This document shows positions 16,715 to 25,750 of a stretch of DNA of 64,000 bases, piece by piece; the stretch's first letter is position 1; every line of letters starts with the position of its first letter. Made by a program: the position numbers and the translations under genes. The DNA is from Mesorhizobium denitrificans (GTDB lineage: Bacteria; Pseudomonadota; Alphaproteobacteria; Rhizobiales; Rhizobiaceae). The DNA is taken from the NCBI RefSeq assembly GCF_003403035.1, contig NZ_QURN01000012.1, forward strand, positions 62,001-126,000. The letters are read 5' to 3'. The notes under the pieces were generated by a model, which was given only the letters and a program-made list of their open reading frames with translations, did no database searches and was not told the DNA's origin.

Positions 16715-16790
16715 GCACCCGTAAGCACGGGAGGACAGGCGCATTTCGCTAGGCGAGACGATCAGGAATCAGCGCTGGATCTGGGTCGCG

Positions 16791-18593
16791 ATGTTTTTTG
16801 CGGGCCTTGCGCTGGCTATCGCTCTGTTTGGCAGCACATTTGCAACGCGAACCTATCTGGCGCAAACCGCCCAACGCGGACAGACAACGCTCGGCTTGGC
16901 GGTAGCCGCGCTGCAAGGGCACCTCAACAGGTTTGAGCCGTTGCCTGCACTGATTGCTGACCACGAGATGATCCGCGAACTGGTGCGCGACCCGGACAAT
17001 CCGCAGCTTCGCGACGAGGCGAATAGATATCTCAAGAAAATCAACGCGTTGCTGAAGTCTTCCGACATCTATGTGATGGCACCGGACGGCACGACCATCG
17101 TCGCCAGCAACTACGACACGGATTTGAGTTTCGTCGGCGAGAATTTCAGCTACCGGCCCTATTATCAGCAAGCGATGAAGGGCGAGCCCGGGCGGTTTTT
17201 CGCGCTCGGCACAACCTCGCTCAAACGCGGCTATTACTTTTCGTCTCCTGTGCGAGACGGCGGCGCAATTCGTGGCGTCGTCGTGTTCAAGGTCGATCTG
17301 GACGACATCGAAGACTCATGGGCCAGCGGCGACTACGAAATCATAGTCACCGATCCGCAAGGGATCGTGTTCATGACCAGTCGTAGCGAATGGCTGTACG
17401 CGGGAATGCTGCCACTGACCGAGGAGCGCCTATCGCAAATGCGCGGCTGGCGGCGCTATGCCGATACGCCACTGCGCGAACTGCCGATTACAAATCAGGT
17501 CAGTGAAAATGGCCGCGATGTAATCCGCATTCGCGGCAACGGGACGGATCGCGAATTTCTAGTCGAATCCAAGGAAATGCCGGAGGCCGGCTGGACGGTC
17601 AGCGTTTTGATGGACACGCGCGCCGCGCGAGCCCAAGCGCTGACGGGCGTGATAACTGCTGTGTTGCTCGTGCTGCTGGCGGGGCTCGCAACGGCGTTCG
17701 TGCTGCAAAGACGCGCGCAGCTTGCGGAACGTTTGCGCATACAGCGCGCCGCACAAGAAGAGCTTGAAGGGCGCGTCGAGGAACGCACAGCCGACCTCGC
17801 GGCGGTCAATCAAAGGCTTGAAAATGAGGTGACGGAGCGCAGAGCGACCGAGATGCAATTGCGCCAGACGCAATCCGACCTTGTGCAGGCGGGAAAGCTT
17901 GCTGCACTGGGGCAGATGTCGGCAGCGCTTTCGCATGAGTTCAATCAGCCGCTCGCGGCAGTGAAGACCTATGCAGAGAATGGCGCGACGCTGATCGACC
18001 GGGACCGAAGTGCGGATGCGCGAGACAATCTCGTGCGGATTTCCAGCCTTGCCGACCGCATGGCGACCATCAGCCGTCACCTTCGCAATTTCGCGCGCGA
18101 GCCGAACCAGAAGCTGGGCCCCGTGCTGCTGCAAGAGGTGATCAACGACACGGTGGAAATCGTAACGCCACGGCTGAAATCGGCAGGCGTAGTGCTTGAG
18201 ACCAAAATCGATCCGCCAACGCTTGCCGTGCGTGCCGGTGCGGTACGGTTACAGCAGGTGCTGGTGAATCTGATTACCAATGCGGCTGATGCGCTGGAAG
18301 GCAGGGCTGAGCGCAACGTGACCATAAGCGCGCAGCGTAAGGGTTCAAAAGTGTTCGTATCCGTGCGCGACAATGGCCCCGGCGTAGCCGAAGCAATACG
18401 CGACAGGATATTCGATCCGTTCTACTCGACCAAGGGCGTTGGCAAGGGACTTGGCCTTGGATTGTCAATTTCATATAACATTATCAAAGATTTCAGAGGA
18501 CAACTTACTGTAAAAAATCACCCAGATGGTGGTGCATTGTTCACGCTCGAACTGGACGCCGCGCGGATTCAGCACAAAGAGGCAGCAGAATGA
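16791..18593 (+). CDS. dctB: Sensor histidine kinase, DctB type
   Basis: Membrane sensor kinase, at least 600 residues. Two membrane helices (residues 1-18 and about 287-306) flank a periplasmic double-PAS/Cache sensor of the kind that binds C4-dicarboxylates. A coiled-coil linker (ERTADLAAVNQRL) leads to the HisKA box ALSHEFNQPLAAVKTY with His382, then the ATPase motifs NLITNAADAL, DNGPGV and GKGLGLGLS. The ATG at 16791 has no ribosome site and starts inside the first membrane helix. An in-frame ATT at 16743, seven bases after GGGAGGA, would add 16 cytoplasmic residues and may be the true start. The 3' end overlaps dctD by 4 bp. Proximity to tctCBA suggests it senses a carboxylate. Confidence 0.9.
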   Translation: MFFAGLALAIALFGSTFATRTYLAQTAQRGQTTLGLAVAALQGHLNRFEPLPALIADHEMIRELVRDPDNPQLRDEANRYLKKINALLKSSDIYVMAPDGTTIVASNYDTDLSFVGENFSYRPYYQQAMKGEPGRFFALGTTSLKRGYYFSSPVRDGGAIRGVVVFKVDLDDIEDSWASGDYEIIVTDPQGIVFMTSRSEWLYAGMLPLTEERLSQMRGWRRYADTPLRELPITNQVSENGRDVIRIRGNGTDREFLVESKEMPEAGWTVSVLMDTRAARAQALTGVITAVLLVLLAGLATAFVLQRRAQLAERLRIQRAAQEELEGRVEERTADLAAVNQRLENEVTERRATEMQLRQTQSDLVQAGKLAALGQMSAALSHEFNQPLAAVKTYAENGATLIDRDRSADARDNLVRISSLADRMATISRHLRNFAREPNQKLGPVLLQEVINDTVEIVTPRLKSAGVVLETKIDPPTLAVRAGAVRLQQVLVNLITNAADALEGRAERNVTISAQRKGSKVFVSVRDNGPGVAEAIRDRIFDPFYSTKGVGKGLGLGLSISYNIIKDFRGQLTVKNHPDGGALFTLELDAARIQHKEAAE

Positions 18594-19948
18594 TGCCTTC
18601 GCTGGTGCTGCTGGTCGACGATGAGGACGAGTTGCGCCGCTCGACCGGCCAGGCACTGGATCTGGAGGGCTTGAAGGTTGAAGAATGTGCCAGCGCGGAG
18701 GAAGCGCTGGAACTGGTAACGCCCGGATTCAACGGTGTTGTGATCTCTGACATCCGCATGCCGAGCATGGACGGCATGACGCTGATGGAGCGTATTCGAG
18801 AAATCGATCCCGATATTCCGGTCATTCTGGTGACTGGTCACGGTGACGTTCAGCTTGCCGTGCGGGCCATGCGCGAAGGCGCATATGATTTTATCGAAAA
18901 ACCCTTCAACACGCGGCACCTTGCGGAAATGTCTGCGCGCGCGATGGATCGCCGTCAACTGGTGCTGGAAAACCGGGCGCTGCGCGCCGCCGCTGGCCAG
19001 CGCGACGATCTGGAAACGCGATTGCCGGGGCGCACGCAGGCGATGATTGACCTGCGCTATTTGATCCGCGCAGCTGCCGGAACGGATGCGGATATGCTGA
19101 TTGTGGGTGATACGGGTGTAGGCAAGGAAGTCGTGGCTCGCGCCGTGCATGATTTGAGCGCTCGCGCCTCACGTCCTTTCGTGGCAATCAATTGCGCCGC
19201 CCTGCCCGTTGATCTGATCGAGAGCGAACTTTTCGGCCATGAGGCGGGTGCATTTCCCGGCGCGCTGCGCCCGCGCTACGGCAAGTTTGAACATGCGCGC
19301 GGCGGCACGATTCTGCTGGACGAAATCGGCTCCATGCCGCTGAACCTGCAAGCCAAGTTGCTGCGCGTAATACAGGAGCGCGTTATAACCCGGCTCGGCT
19401 CAAACGAACCGATCCCGCTCGATGCGCGGTTCGTGGCGCTGAGCAAAGTGGATTTGGAAAAGGAAGTCGAGGCGGGCAGATTCCGCGCCGACCTGCTCTA
19501 CCGGCTGAATGTCATAACGCTGAAAGTGCCATCACTGGCCGCACGGCGCGAAGATATTCCGCTGCTGTTCCTGCAATTGCTGCGGGAGGCAGCGGGACGC
19601 TATCGCCGCGACGAGCCGACATTGCAACATGCGCTACTTGCTTCGCTTGCCCGGCGCGAATGGCCTGGAAATGTTCGCGAACTTCGCAATGCCGCCGACA
19701 GACATCTGCTTGGCCTAGACCACATGGAAAGCGAGACGCAAGCATCTGAAAGCGCTTCTTCGGGCAAGCTGGCGGATCGCGTTGCCGCATTCGAACGGCA
19801 CATCATCGCGCAGGAATTGGCGAGAAACAGCGGCAAGCTGAAGAGCGTTTATGAGGCCTTGGGAATCTCGCGCAAGACGCTCTACGACAAGATGGTGAAA
19901 TATGAGCTGGACGCGCATGATGGCGATGGCGGCGGCTCAAATGGGTAG
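18590..19948 (+). CDS. dctD: Sigma-54-dependent response regulator, DctD type
   Basis: A 452-residue NtrC-family activator. Receiver domain 5-120 with phospho-acceptor Asp54 (VISDIRMPSMDG) and Lys104 in EKPF; AAA+ domain about 145-385 with Walker A GDTGVGKE (173-180) and Walker B ILLDEI (241-246); Fis-type helix-turn-helix at the C-terminus (KSVYEALGISRKTLYDKM). The sigma-54 contact loop, GAFTGA in most relatives, is GAFPGA (220-225). It overlaps the kinase gene in ATGATG, so the pair is translationally coupled. It lies immediately upstream of tctCBA, its most likely target, although I could not find a convincing -24/-12 promoter there. Confidence 0.92.
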   Translation: MMPSLVLLVDDEDELRRSTGQALDLEGLKVEECASAEEALELVTPGFNGVVISDIRMPSMDGMTLMERIREIDPDIPVILVTGHGDVQLAVRAMREGAYDFIEKPFNTRHLAEMSARAMDRRQLVLENRALRAAAGQRDDLETRLPGRTQAMIDLRYLIRAAAGTDADMLIVGDTGVGKEVVARAVHDLSARASRPFVAINCAALPVDLIESELFGHEAGAFPGALRPRYGKFEHARGGTILLDEIGSMPLNLQAKLLRVIQERVITRLGSNEPIPLDARFVALSKVDLEKEVEAGRFRADLLYRLNVITLKVPSLAARREDIPLLFLQLLREAAGRYRRDEPTLQHALLASLARREWPGNVRELRNAADRHLLGLDHMESETQASESASSGKLADRVAAFERHIIAQELARNSGKLKSVYEALGISRKTLYDKMVKYELDAHDGDGGGSNG

Positions 19949-19995
19949 AATCTCACACATCAATTAGCCAACTGTCACCCAATTTACCCATTTTT

Positions 19996-20016
19996 GCGAA
20001 TTGGTTTTGCATTCGC
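19996..20016. promoter_or_regulatory. Candidate operator: inverted repeat upstream of tctC
   Basis: GCGAAT (19996-20001) and ATTCGC (20011-20016) form perfect 6-bp arms separated by 9 bp in the 183-bp gap between dctD and tctC. It could be a binding site for the adjacent activator. Short arms make this weak evidence. Confidence 0.25.
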
Positions 20017-20131
20017 CGGCTTTATCCGACCCCGAACGATTGTTTCGTGCGAATTTGGCGAAATAATTTTTGCAGCCACGTTTGGTCTTCGAACCCATGC
20101 GTGGAATTTTTGAGTATTCGGGAGGAATTCA

Positions 20132-21109
20132 ATGAACAAGATATTGGCCTCACTCAGCCTCGCAGCAACAATTGCTCTGACGGCTTTCAGCGTGCAGGCG
20201 CAGGACTATCCAAACCGCACGATCACCATGGTGGTTCCGTTCGCAGCCGGTGGCCCGACGGACACCGTTGCGCGGCTAGTTGCAGAATCCATGTCCAAAG
20301 ACCTCGGTCAGCAGATCGTCGTTGAAAATGTCGGCGGCGCGGGCGGCACGCTCGGTGCTGGCCGCGTGGCTAGCTCTGACCCTGATGGCTATACGATGCT
20401 GCTGCACCACATCGGCATGGCAACCAGCGCAACGCTTTATCGCAAGCTGGCTTACGACACGTTGAACGCGTTCGAATATGTCGGCCTCGTTACCGAAGTG
20501 CCGATGACCATCGTTGCGCGCAAGGATCTGGAACCTTCAGACCTCAAGAGCCTAGTCGAATACGCCAAGACCAATAAAGACACCGTGACGGTGGCCAACG
20601 CTGGTGTGGGCGCAGCCTCGCATCTTTGCGGAATGCTGTTCATGTCCGCTATCGGCACGCCGCTCGTGACCGTGCCTTACAAGGGAACGGGTCCGGCGAT
20701 GACCGACCTTCTGGGCGGACAGGTCGACATCATGTGCGACCAGACCACCAACACCACCAAGCAGATTCTTGGCGGAACCATCAAGGCCTACGCTGTAACG
20801 AGCCCTGCCCGGCTCGATGTCTTGCCGGACGTGCCGACGACCGATGAGGCAGGATTGCCGGGTATGCAGGTTGCGATCTGGCACGGCATCTACACACCAA
20901 AGGGCACCCCGGCGGAGATCAATGAGCGCCTGTCGAAATCGCTTCAGGTTGCACTAAAGGATCCGAACGTGGTTGCGCGGTTTGCTGAACTCGGCACCAA
21001 GCCGTCTTCGGAAGCGGACGCCACGCCGGCCGCGCTCAAGGCAAAGCTTGAAAGCGAAATAACGCGCTGGAAGCCGATTATCGAGGCTGCAGGCCAGTAC
21101 GCGGATTAA
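20132..21109 (+). CDS. tctC: Tripartite tricarboxylate transporter substrate-binding protein
   Basis: Periplasmic solute receptor of a TTT-family (TctABC) transporter; 325 residues. The signal peptide is residues 1-23, ending VQA before QDYPNR. The opening YPNRTITMVVPFAAGGPTD is the Bug/TctC hallmark, with the later conserved segments VENVGGAGGTLGA and PYKGTGPAMTDLLGGQVD. Ligands of this family are mostly carboxylates such as citrate, tricarballylate or terephthalate. GGGAGGA lies 6 bases before the ATG. First gene of tctC-tctB-tctA, next to a DctB/DctD-type regulatory pair. Confidence 0.95.
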   Translation: MNKILASLSLAATIALTAFSVQAQDYPNRTITMVVPFAAGGPTDTVARLVAESMSKDLGQQIVVENVGGAGGTLGAGRVASSDPDGYTMLLHHIGMATSATLYRKLAYDTLNAFEYVGLVTEVPMTIVARKDLEPSDLKSLVEYAKTNKDTVTVANAGVGAASHLCGMLFMSAIGTPLVTVPYKGTGPAMTDLLGGQVDIMCDQTTNTTKQILGGTIKAYAVTSPARLDVLPDVPTTDEAGLPGMQVAIWHGIYTPKGTPAEINERLSKSLQVALKDPNVVARFAELGTKPSSEADATPAALKAKLESEITRWKPIIEAAGQYAD

Positions 21110-21198
21110 TTGAGCTTGGGACGTCATCACCGGCGTCCCACCCCTTTTCCAGATCAAGTGCGAACGGCCGTCAAGGTCGCGCCCAAATGGGGGAAGCC

Positions 21199-21660
21199 AT
21201 GAATTCCTTTACGTTCGACAAGACAAATCTCGCATGCGGCGCATTGCTCGTCGCAACCGGCGCATTTTTCGCCGTTCAGTCTCTCTCCATGGAAATTGGA
21301 TCGACTTTCCGCATGGGGCCGGGATTTTTTCCGCTCGCGCTTTCCGCTGTTTTGATTGTGCTTGGCGTGGTCGTTCTCATACAGGCGACGCGGGTTGAGG
21401 GCGAACCTCTGGGCGCAATCGCATGGCGCGGCATGGCCTTCATACTGCCTGCGCCGATAATCTTCGGCCTGACAGTGCGCAGTCTGGGCTTTGTGCCAGC
21501 CATTTTCATAACGGCGCTAATTGCATCTTTCGCCAGCCACAAGATGTCCATGGTTGCAGCGGTCGTGCTGTCCGCTTGCGTGGCTGCATTTTCCTACACC
21601 GTGTTCTTGTGGGGCCTTGGTCTGCCCTATCAGGCGTTCGCCCCGTGGCTCGGACTGTGA
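21199..21660 (+). CDS. tctB: Tripartite tricarboxylate transporter small membrane subunit
   Basis: Small integral membrane subunit of the TTT transporter; 153 residues with four predicted membrane helices and the family motif FRMGPGFFPLALS near residue 35. The open frame also has an ATG 12 bases earlier (21187), but GGGGGAAG lies just before 21199, so I start there. It lies 9 bp upstream of tctA and 89 bp downstream of tctC. Confidence 0.92.
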   Translation: MNSFTFDKTNLACGALLVATGAFFAVQSLSMEIGSTFRMGPGFFPLALSAVLIVLGVVVLIQATRVEGEPLGAIAWRGMAFILPAPIIFGLTVRSLGFVPAIFITALIASFASHKMSMVAAVVLSACVAAFSYTVFLWGLGLPYQAFAPWLGL

Positions 21661-21669
21661 GGCGCGACG

Positions 21670-23178
21670 ATGGAACTTTTTGATAATCTCGCGCTCGGCT
21701 TCGCTACTGCGACGACGTTTTACAATATGGGATTCTGCCTGATCGGCGTGCTGCTCGGCACTCTGATCGGCGTGCTTCCGGGCATTGGCGCAACGGCAAC
21801 CATAGCGATGCTGCTGCCCATCACCTTCCAGATCGGCGACCCTGTTTCCTCGCTCATCATGCTGGCAGGCATCTATTATGGTGCTCAGTATGGCGGCTCC
21901 ACAACCGCAATCCTGATCAACATGCCGGGCGAATCTTCTTCGGCAGTGACCGCAATCGACGGCTATCAGATGGCGCGAAAAGGCCGCGCGGGCGTGGCAT
22001 TGGCGGTGGCCGCTATCGGTTCGTTTTTCGCGGGCACTGTCTCGACTTTTCTTGTCGCGATCTTTGCACCGCCGCTGACCTCCATCGCGTTGCAGTTTGG
22101 CGCGGCGGAATATTTCTCGCTGATGATCGTCGGCCTCGTTTCCTCCATCGCGCTCGCAAGCGGGTCGGTGGTAAAAGCACTCGCGATGGTCGCGCTCGGC
22201 CTGCTGCTCGGTCTGGTGGGTACCGACGTGATCTCCGGCACGCCCCGCTTCACACTTGGCATACGTGAATACGCAGACGGGCTGAATTTCGTTGCGCTGG
22301 CAGTCGGTGTGTTCGGCATTGCCGAAATACTGCGCAACCTCGAAAACGAGCGCACGCGCGAGGTGCTTGTCAGCAAAGTGACCGGCCTGATGCCCACGCG
22401 CGAGGACTTCAAGGAGATGTTTGCTCCAATTCTGCGCGGCACGGCGATAGGCTCGGCGCTCGGGATCCTCCCCGGCGGCGGTGCAATCCTCGCATCGTTT
22501 GCTTCCTATACTGTTGAGAAGCGCGTTTCGAAAAATCCGCAGGAGTTTGGACGCGGCGCAATTGCGGGCGTTGCGGGTCCAGAATCGGCAAACAATGCAG
22601 GCGCGCAGACATCGTTCATTCCGATGCTCACGCTGGGCATTCCCGCCAACCCTGTCATGGCGCTTATGATCGGCGCGATGATCATTCAGGGCATCGTTCC
22701 CGGCCCGAACGTCGCGACGGAACAGCCTGCTCTGTTCTGGGGCATCATCGCGTCGATGTGGATCGGCAATCTGCTGCTTATCATCCTCAACCTGCCGCTA
22801 ATCGGCCTGTGGGTGAAGCTGCTGACGGTCCCCTATTACGTGCTGTTTCCGATCATCATGGCGTTCTGCTCCATCGGCGTTTACAGCGTCAATTCGAACA
22901 TCTACGACCTGTTCGCGGTCGCATTCTTCGGGCTGCTGGGCTACGCGCTGCAAAAGATGCGCTGCGAACCAGCGCCGCTGCTGCTGGGCTTCGTGCTCGG
23001 GCCGCTGCTTGAGGAAAACCTGCGGCGCGCAATGATCCTCTCGCGAGGCGATCCGTCGACATTCGTGACGCGTCCCATCAGTGCAATATTGCTGGCGCTG
23101 GCGGTGATCGTGTTGGTGGTGGTGCTTCTGCCGAGTGTTCGCAAAAAGCGCGACGAAGTGTTCGTGGAGGAAGAATGA
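21670..23178 (+). CDS. tctA: Tripartite tricarboxylate transporter large permease subunit
   Basis: Main permease of the TTT transporter; 502 residues with about a dozen membrane helices. Family motifs present: [17 protein letters not shown] near residue 35, [37 protein letters not shown], and [20 protein letters not shown] with the second proline/glycine-rich loop. Driven by the ion gradient in characterised relatives. It ends tctCBA and is followed by a strong hairpin terminator. Confidence 0.96.
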   Translation: MELFDNLALGFATATTFYNMGFCLIGVLLGTLIGVLPGIGATATIAMLLPITFQIGDPVSSLIMLAGIYYGAQYGGSTTAILINMPGESSSAVTAIDGYQMARKGRAGVALAVAAIGSFFAGTVSTFLVAIFAPPLTSIALQFGAAEYFSLMIVGLVSSIALASGSVVKALAMVALGLLLGLVGTDVISGTPRFTLGIREYADGLNFVALAVGVFGIAEILRNLENERTREVLVSKVTGLMPTREDFKEMFAPILRGTAIGSALGILPGGGAILASFASYTVEKRVSKNPQEFGRGAIAGVAGPESANNAGAQTSFIPMLTLGIPANPVMALMIGAMIIQGIVPGPNVATEQPALFWGIIASMWIGNLLLIILNLPLIGLWVKLLTVPYYVLFPIIMAFCSIGVYSVNSNIYDLFAVAFFGLLGYALQKMRCEPAPLLLGFVLGPLLEENLRRAMILSRGDPSTFVTRPISAILLALAVIVLVVVLLPSVRKKRDEVFVEEE

Positions 23179-23185
23179 TTTCGCT

Positions 23186-23224
23186 GTGGCTGTCTGCCCT
23201 ACCCGGCTGACAGCCACGATTTTT
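23186..23224 (+). terminator. Rho-independent terminator after tctA
   Basis: GTGGCTGTC (23186-23194) pairs with GACAGCCAC (23209-23217), a 9-bp perfect stem with a 14-base loop, followed after GA by five T residues (23220-23224). It lies 7 bp after the tctA stop and 35 bp before the tRNA. Confidence 0.85.
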
Positions 23225-23258
23225 ATGTATAGGGAACTCTGCGAGGCGGCATCGCTTC

Positions 23259-23344
23259 GGCCGCTTGCCGGAATTGGTAGACGGAAGAGACTTAAAATCT
23301 CTCGGGCTTCGCCCGTGTGGGTTCGATTCCCACAGCGGCCACCA
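23259..23344 (+). tRNA. tRNA-Leu (anticodon UAA)
   Basis: The acceptor stem GGCCGCT (23259-23265) pairs with AGCGGCC (23334-23340), followed by discriminator A and an encoded CCA (23341-23344). The D-arm contains GGTAGA, and the anticodon loop is CTTAAAA between the AGAGA and TCTCT stems, giving anticodon TAA. A long class II variable arm (CGGGCTTCGCCCG) and the T-arm TGTGGGTTCGATTCCCACA confirm leucine identity; 86 bases including CCA. Confidence 0.97.
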
Positions 23345-23528
23345 GCATCTCATCTCTTCACCTTCACAAATTCGCATCAATTCGCGACCGAAGGTGCCCG
23401 CCGCCTCCCTCGCAAGACAGGCGACGGGCGGCGCGCAGGGAGGATTCTGCGTTGCGCGCTATTGCAACCTAAAGGCGCATAACGCGAACCGAAACCAGTG
23501 GAATCGAGATATACCCAGAAATATGGAA

Positions 23529-23560
23529 AGACCCGTCTATTGCGGCAAACAGACGGGTCT
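23529..23560. terminator. Perfect 10-bp hairpin, probable terminator
   Basis: AGACCCGTCT (23529-23538) and AGACGGGTCT (23551-23560) form a perfect stem with a 12-base loop. It lies in the gene-free stretch 23345-23665, between tRNA-Leu and the stop of the convergent small secreted protein. There is no clear T-run on either side. I saw no other feature in that stretch. Confidence 0.5.
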
Positions 23561-23665
23561 CGCTTGGGGCTTGTAGTTGGTCGTAGTCTACAATCTAGAT
23601 ATTACATGTTATGTTTATTTTTCCAACCATCGGTTGCATAAAATTTACTGGATAGAAGGCGCGAC

Positions 23666-23989
23666 CTACATCTCGTTGGCATCGTTGAAGGCCTTGCAGA
23701 ACGAGCTACGCTGCGTAGTTACATTCTTGCATTCCTCCATGATCTTCGCCTTGTCGTTTTCATTCATGGCTTTTGCCGCAGCGCGCATTTCCTCCATGGA
23801 CCGCATGGTCGTCATGCTTTCGTCCGTATAAAACGGCTTCATCGCTACTGGATCGTCGAGCATACCCGGTGTTTTAGCCGAGCCGGTTGCATTATCAGTC
23901 GCGTTGGAACCACTTCCGTCGGTCTGCGCGAATACAATTCCAGACGTGGCGAGGCATATGGCTGACGCCATCAATACTGAGCGGAACAT
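23666..23989 (-). CDS. Small secreted hypothetical protein
   Basis: A 107-residue protein of unknown function. It has a clear signal peptide (MFRSVLMASAICLATSGIVFAQ, cut near residue 22), a Gly/Ser/Asn/Thr-rich linker, and a C-terminal part rich in Met, Glu and Lys with two cysteines (KIMEECKNVTTQRSSFC) 12 residues apart that could form a disulfide in the periplasm. GGGAGAA sits 4 bases before the ATG, supporting expression. It stands alone between tRNA-Leu and a small regulator gene. No family recognised. Confidence 0.75.
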   Translation of the reverse strand: MFRSVLMASAICLATSGIVFAQTDGSGSNATDNATGSAKTPGMLDDPVAMKPFYTDESMTTMRSMEEMRAAAKAMNENDKAKIMEECKNVTTQRSSFCKAFNDANEM

Positions 23990-24159
23990 AGCGTTCTCCC
24001 TTAATAAGTTTCTGATTCCAAACGGGTCTTCGCCACCAATGTTCCAAATTATTTTTATGGGTCGAGGTCACGCCTGCGTTATTTTGTGCAGTGCAAAAAA
24101 GTTAACTTGCCTTGACGGTCAGCGTATGCGCATATCTGAAACTCACGGAGAGGTTTCAA

Positions 24160-24381
24160 ATGGTTACAATCGTTGATACTCTAACCGCGTCGCTGATTTC
24201 CGGCGTGAACCCCGTCACCGCCCTGCGCGAAGCAACTGGCTACTCGCTGGACCAAATCGCAATCGCTTCCGGTTTAACCGTGTCAGACCTTTCTGACTTC
24301 GAAGCGAATGGGCAAATGGAGCCCGAAACACTGAACCGGATTACGTCCGCGCTGGGAATAACCGCGAAGATGGCGTCATAA
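24160..24381 (+). CDS. Small HTH (XRE-like) protein
   Basis: A 73-residue protein from the ATG at 24160, which has GGAGAGG 6 bases upstream. The frame is open 16 codons further, but without a ribosome site. Residues about 27-70 fit a helix-turn-helix of Cro/C1 type: SLDQIAIASGLTVSDLSDF as the HTH, then ETLNRITSALGI, a standard end of the XRE fold. Without an effector domain it may act as a dimeric repressor or antirepressor; target unknown. No toxin-like partner is visible next to it. Confidence 0.68.
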   Translation: MVTIVDTLTASLISGVNPVTALREATGYSLDQIAIASGLTVSDLSDFEANGQMEPETLNRITSALGITAKMAS

Positions 24382-24530
24382 CGACACCTGCGCTATTCAG
24401 GAATTTGGTAATGGCTGTTGCTCGAACGGGCAGCAGCCGAAATTATTCTTGCTGACCGCCAACGGCGCATCATTGATTTTCGAAAAATTCCGGTCATGTT
24501 CGGCGCGGTATTGGTTGGGAGAATGCGCCC

Positions 24531-24989
24531 TTGTACTTTCCATTCGTCATCGCGACGATGTTGGTGCTGCCGCTGGTGTCCACGGGAATCGATCTCTGGC
24601 TGCATCCAGACTTGCCCACGATGCTTTTGCTCGGACGTTGGTTCGTTTTCTGGGGTGCCGGTGTTCGGCTGTTTGCGGCTGGGCTCAAGCAAACACTTCA
24701 GCCTGAATTTACAGCCAGGCAGATTTTCAAATTGAAGACGGGCGAAGCGTTTCCGATTGTCCGCGAGCTGGGCATTTCCAACATTGCCGCGGGCATTGTT
24801 GGCATCGCGTCGATCTTTGCGCCAAGCTTTCTGCTGCCGATTGCAGTTTATGCGACCATTTTCTATGGCGCGGCAGGTTTCGGTCATATCGGCCAGAAAG
24901 ACCGCTCGGCGAACGAAAACCTCGCACTCTGGACAGACTTGCTGATTGCGGCGGTCCTGCTTGCATTCATTATATGGTCGGTAGCTTAA
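24531..24989 (+). CDS. Small integral membrane protein (DUF6790-like)
   Basis: A 152-residue protein with four predicted membrane helices (about residues 4-20, 28-50, 84-112 and 132-150) and a short charged loop TARQIFKLKTGEAFPIVRELG between the second and third. The likely start is TTG, preceded by GGGAGAA. It resembles the DUF6790 family of small membrane proteins; no function is known. Its stop is only 2 bp before the likely start of cutC, so the two may be co-transcribed. Confidence 0.68.
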   Translation: MYFPFVIATMLVLPLVSTGIDLWLHPDLPTMLLLGRWFVFWGAGVRLFAAGLKQTLQPEFTARQIFKLKTGEAFPIVRELGISNIAAGIVGIASIFAPSFLLPIAVYATIFYGAAGFGHIGQKDRSANENLALWTDLLIAAVLLAFIIWSVA

Positions 24990-24991
24990 AG

Positions 24992-25750
24992 ATGAAAAAC
25001 ACACTGATTGAAGTTTGCGTCGAAGGCATCGACGGAATGATCGCTGCGCAGGATGCGGGTGCTGACCGCGTCGAACTATGCGCCAGCCTGTTGGAAGGCG
25101 GGCTTACGCCAAGCTACGGCACGATCAAAGCCGCGCTGGATGTGGCGCGAATTCCATTCCACGTGATCGTTCGTCCAAGAGGCGGCGACTTTCTCTATAG
25201 CGAGGCAGAATTTGCCTCCATGTGTGATGACGTAAGAGCTTTGCGCGATCTTGGCGTTGCCGGTGCAGTCGTTGGTTGCCTGCTTCCGAACGGCACAATC
25301 GATGAAGGCAGAATGAGCGAACTCGTGCGCTGTGCCGGCGGCATCAACGTGACCTGCCATAGAGCGTTCGACATGACCCGCGATCCATTTGAAGCACTGG
25401 AGGCGCTAATCCGTTGCGGCGTCGGGCGCGTGCTTACAAGCGGGCAGCGCGATACGGCGGTGGAAGGTGCAGCTTTGCTTGCTGAACTGGTGCAGCGTGC
25501 TGGCAACCGCATCATCGTTCTTGGCTGCGGTGCGCTTGATCCCGGTTCAATCGGAGACGTGCATTCCGCGACCGGCTTGAGTGAAATGCATTTTGCGTCG
25601 CTGCGCGATGTGCCTAGCCCGATGGTGTTTCGAAACCCGAGTGTCGGTATGGGCGGCACTGACCTCGACCGCGAATATCGCCTGACGATTACCGATGCGG
25701 CTGTAGTGGCGGCGACGATTGCGGCGGTTCGCGGAAACGGCGATCAGTAA
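24992..25750 (+). CDS. cutC: CutC family copper homeostasis protein
   Basis: A 252-residue cytoplasmic TIM-barrel protein. The start at 24992 (MKNTLIEVCVEGIDG) matches the family N-terminus; an ATG 18 bases earlier overlaps the preceding gene. Family motifs include AGADRVELCASLLEGGLTPSYG, FHVIVRPRGGDFLYSE, VVGCLLPNGTID and VTCHRAFDMTRDP, with TSGQ later. CutC was linked to copper tolerance in E. coli, but its enzymatic role is still disputed, so only the family call is firm. The 3' end overlaps the convergent PBP1A gene by 7 bp. Confidence 0.93.
   Translation: MKNTLIEVCVEGIDGMIAAQDAGADRVELCASLLEGGLTPSYGTIKAALDVARIPFHVIVRPRGGDFLYSEAEFASMCDDVRALRDLGVAGAVVGCLLPNGTIDEGRMSELVRCAGGINVTCHRAFDMTRDPFEALEALIRCGVGRVLTSGQRDTAVEGAALLAELVQRAGNRIIVLGCGALDPGSIGDVHSATGLSEMHFASLRDVPSPMVFRNPSVGMGGTDLDREYRLTITDAAVVAATIAAVRGNGDQ

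Noticed and set aside
19949-20131. Search for a -24/-12 sigma-54 promoter before tctC
   Set aside because: TGGC with TTGCA near 20057-20076 has the wrong spacing (13 instead of 10 bases between GG and GC). The only GG-N10-GC with correct spacing (near 20003) matches poorly at the other positions.
24160-24989. Possible toxin-antitoxin pair of the small HTH protein and the following small protein
   Set aside because: The second protein is a four-helix membrane protein with its own ribosome site 149 bp away and does not look like a toxin.
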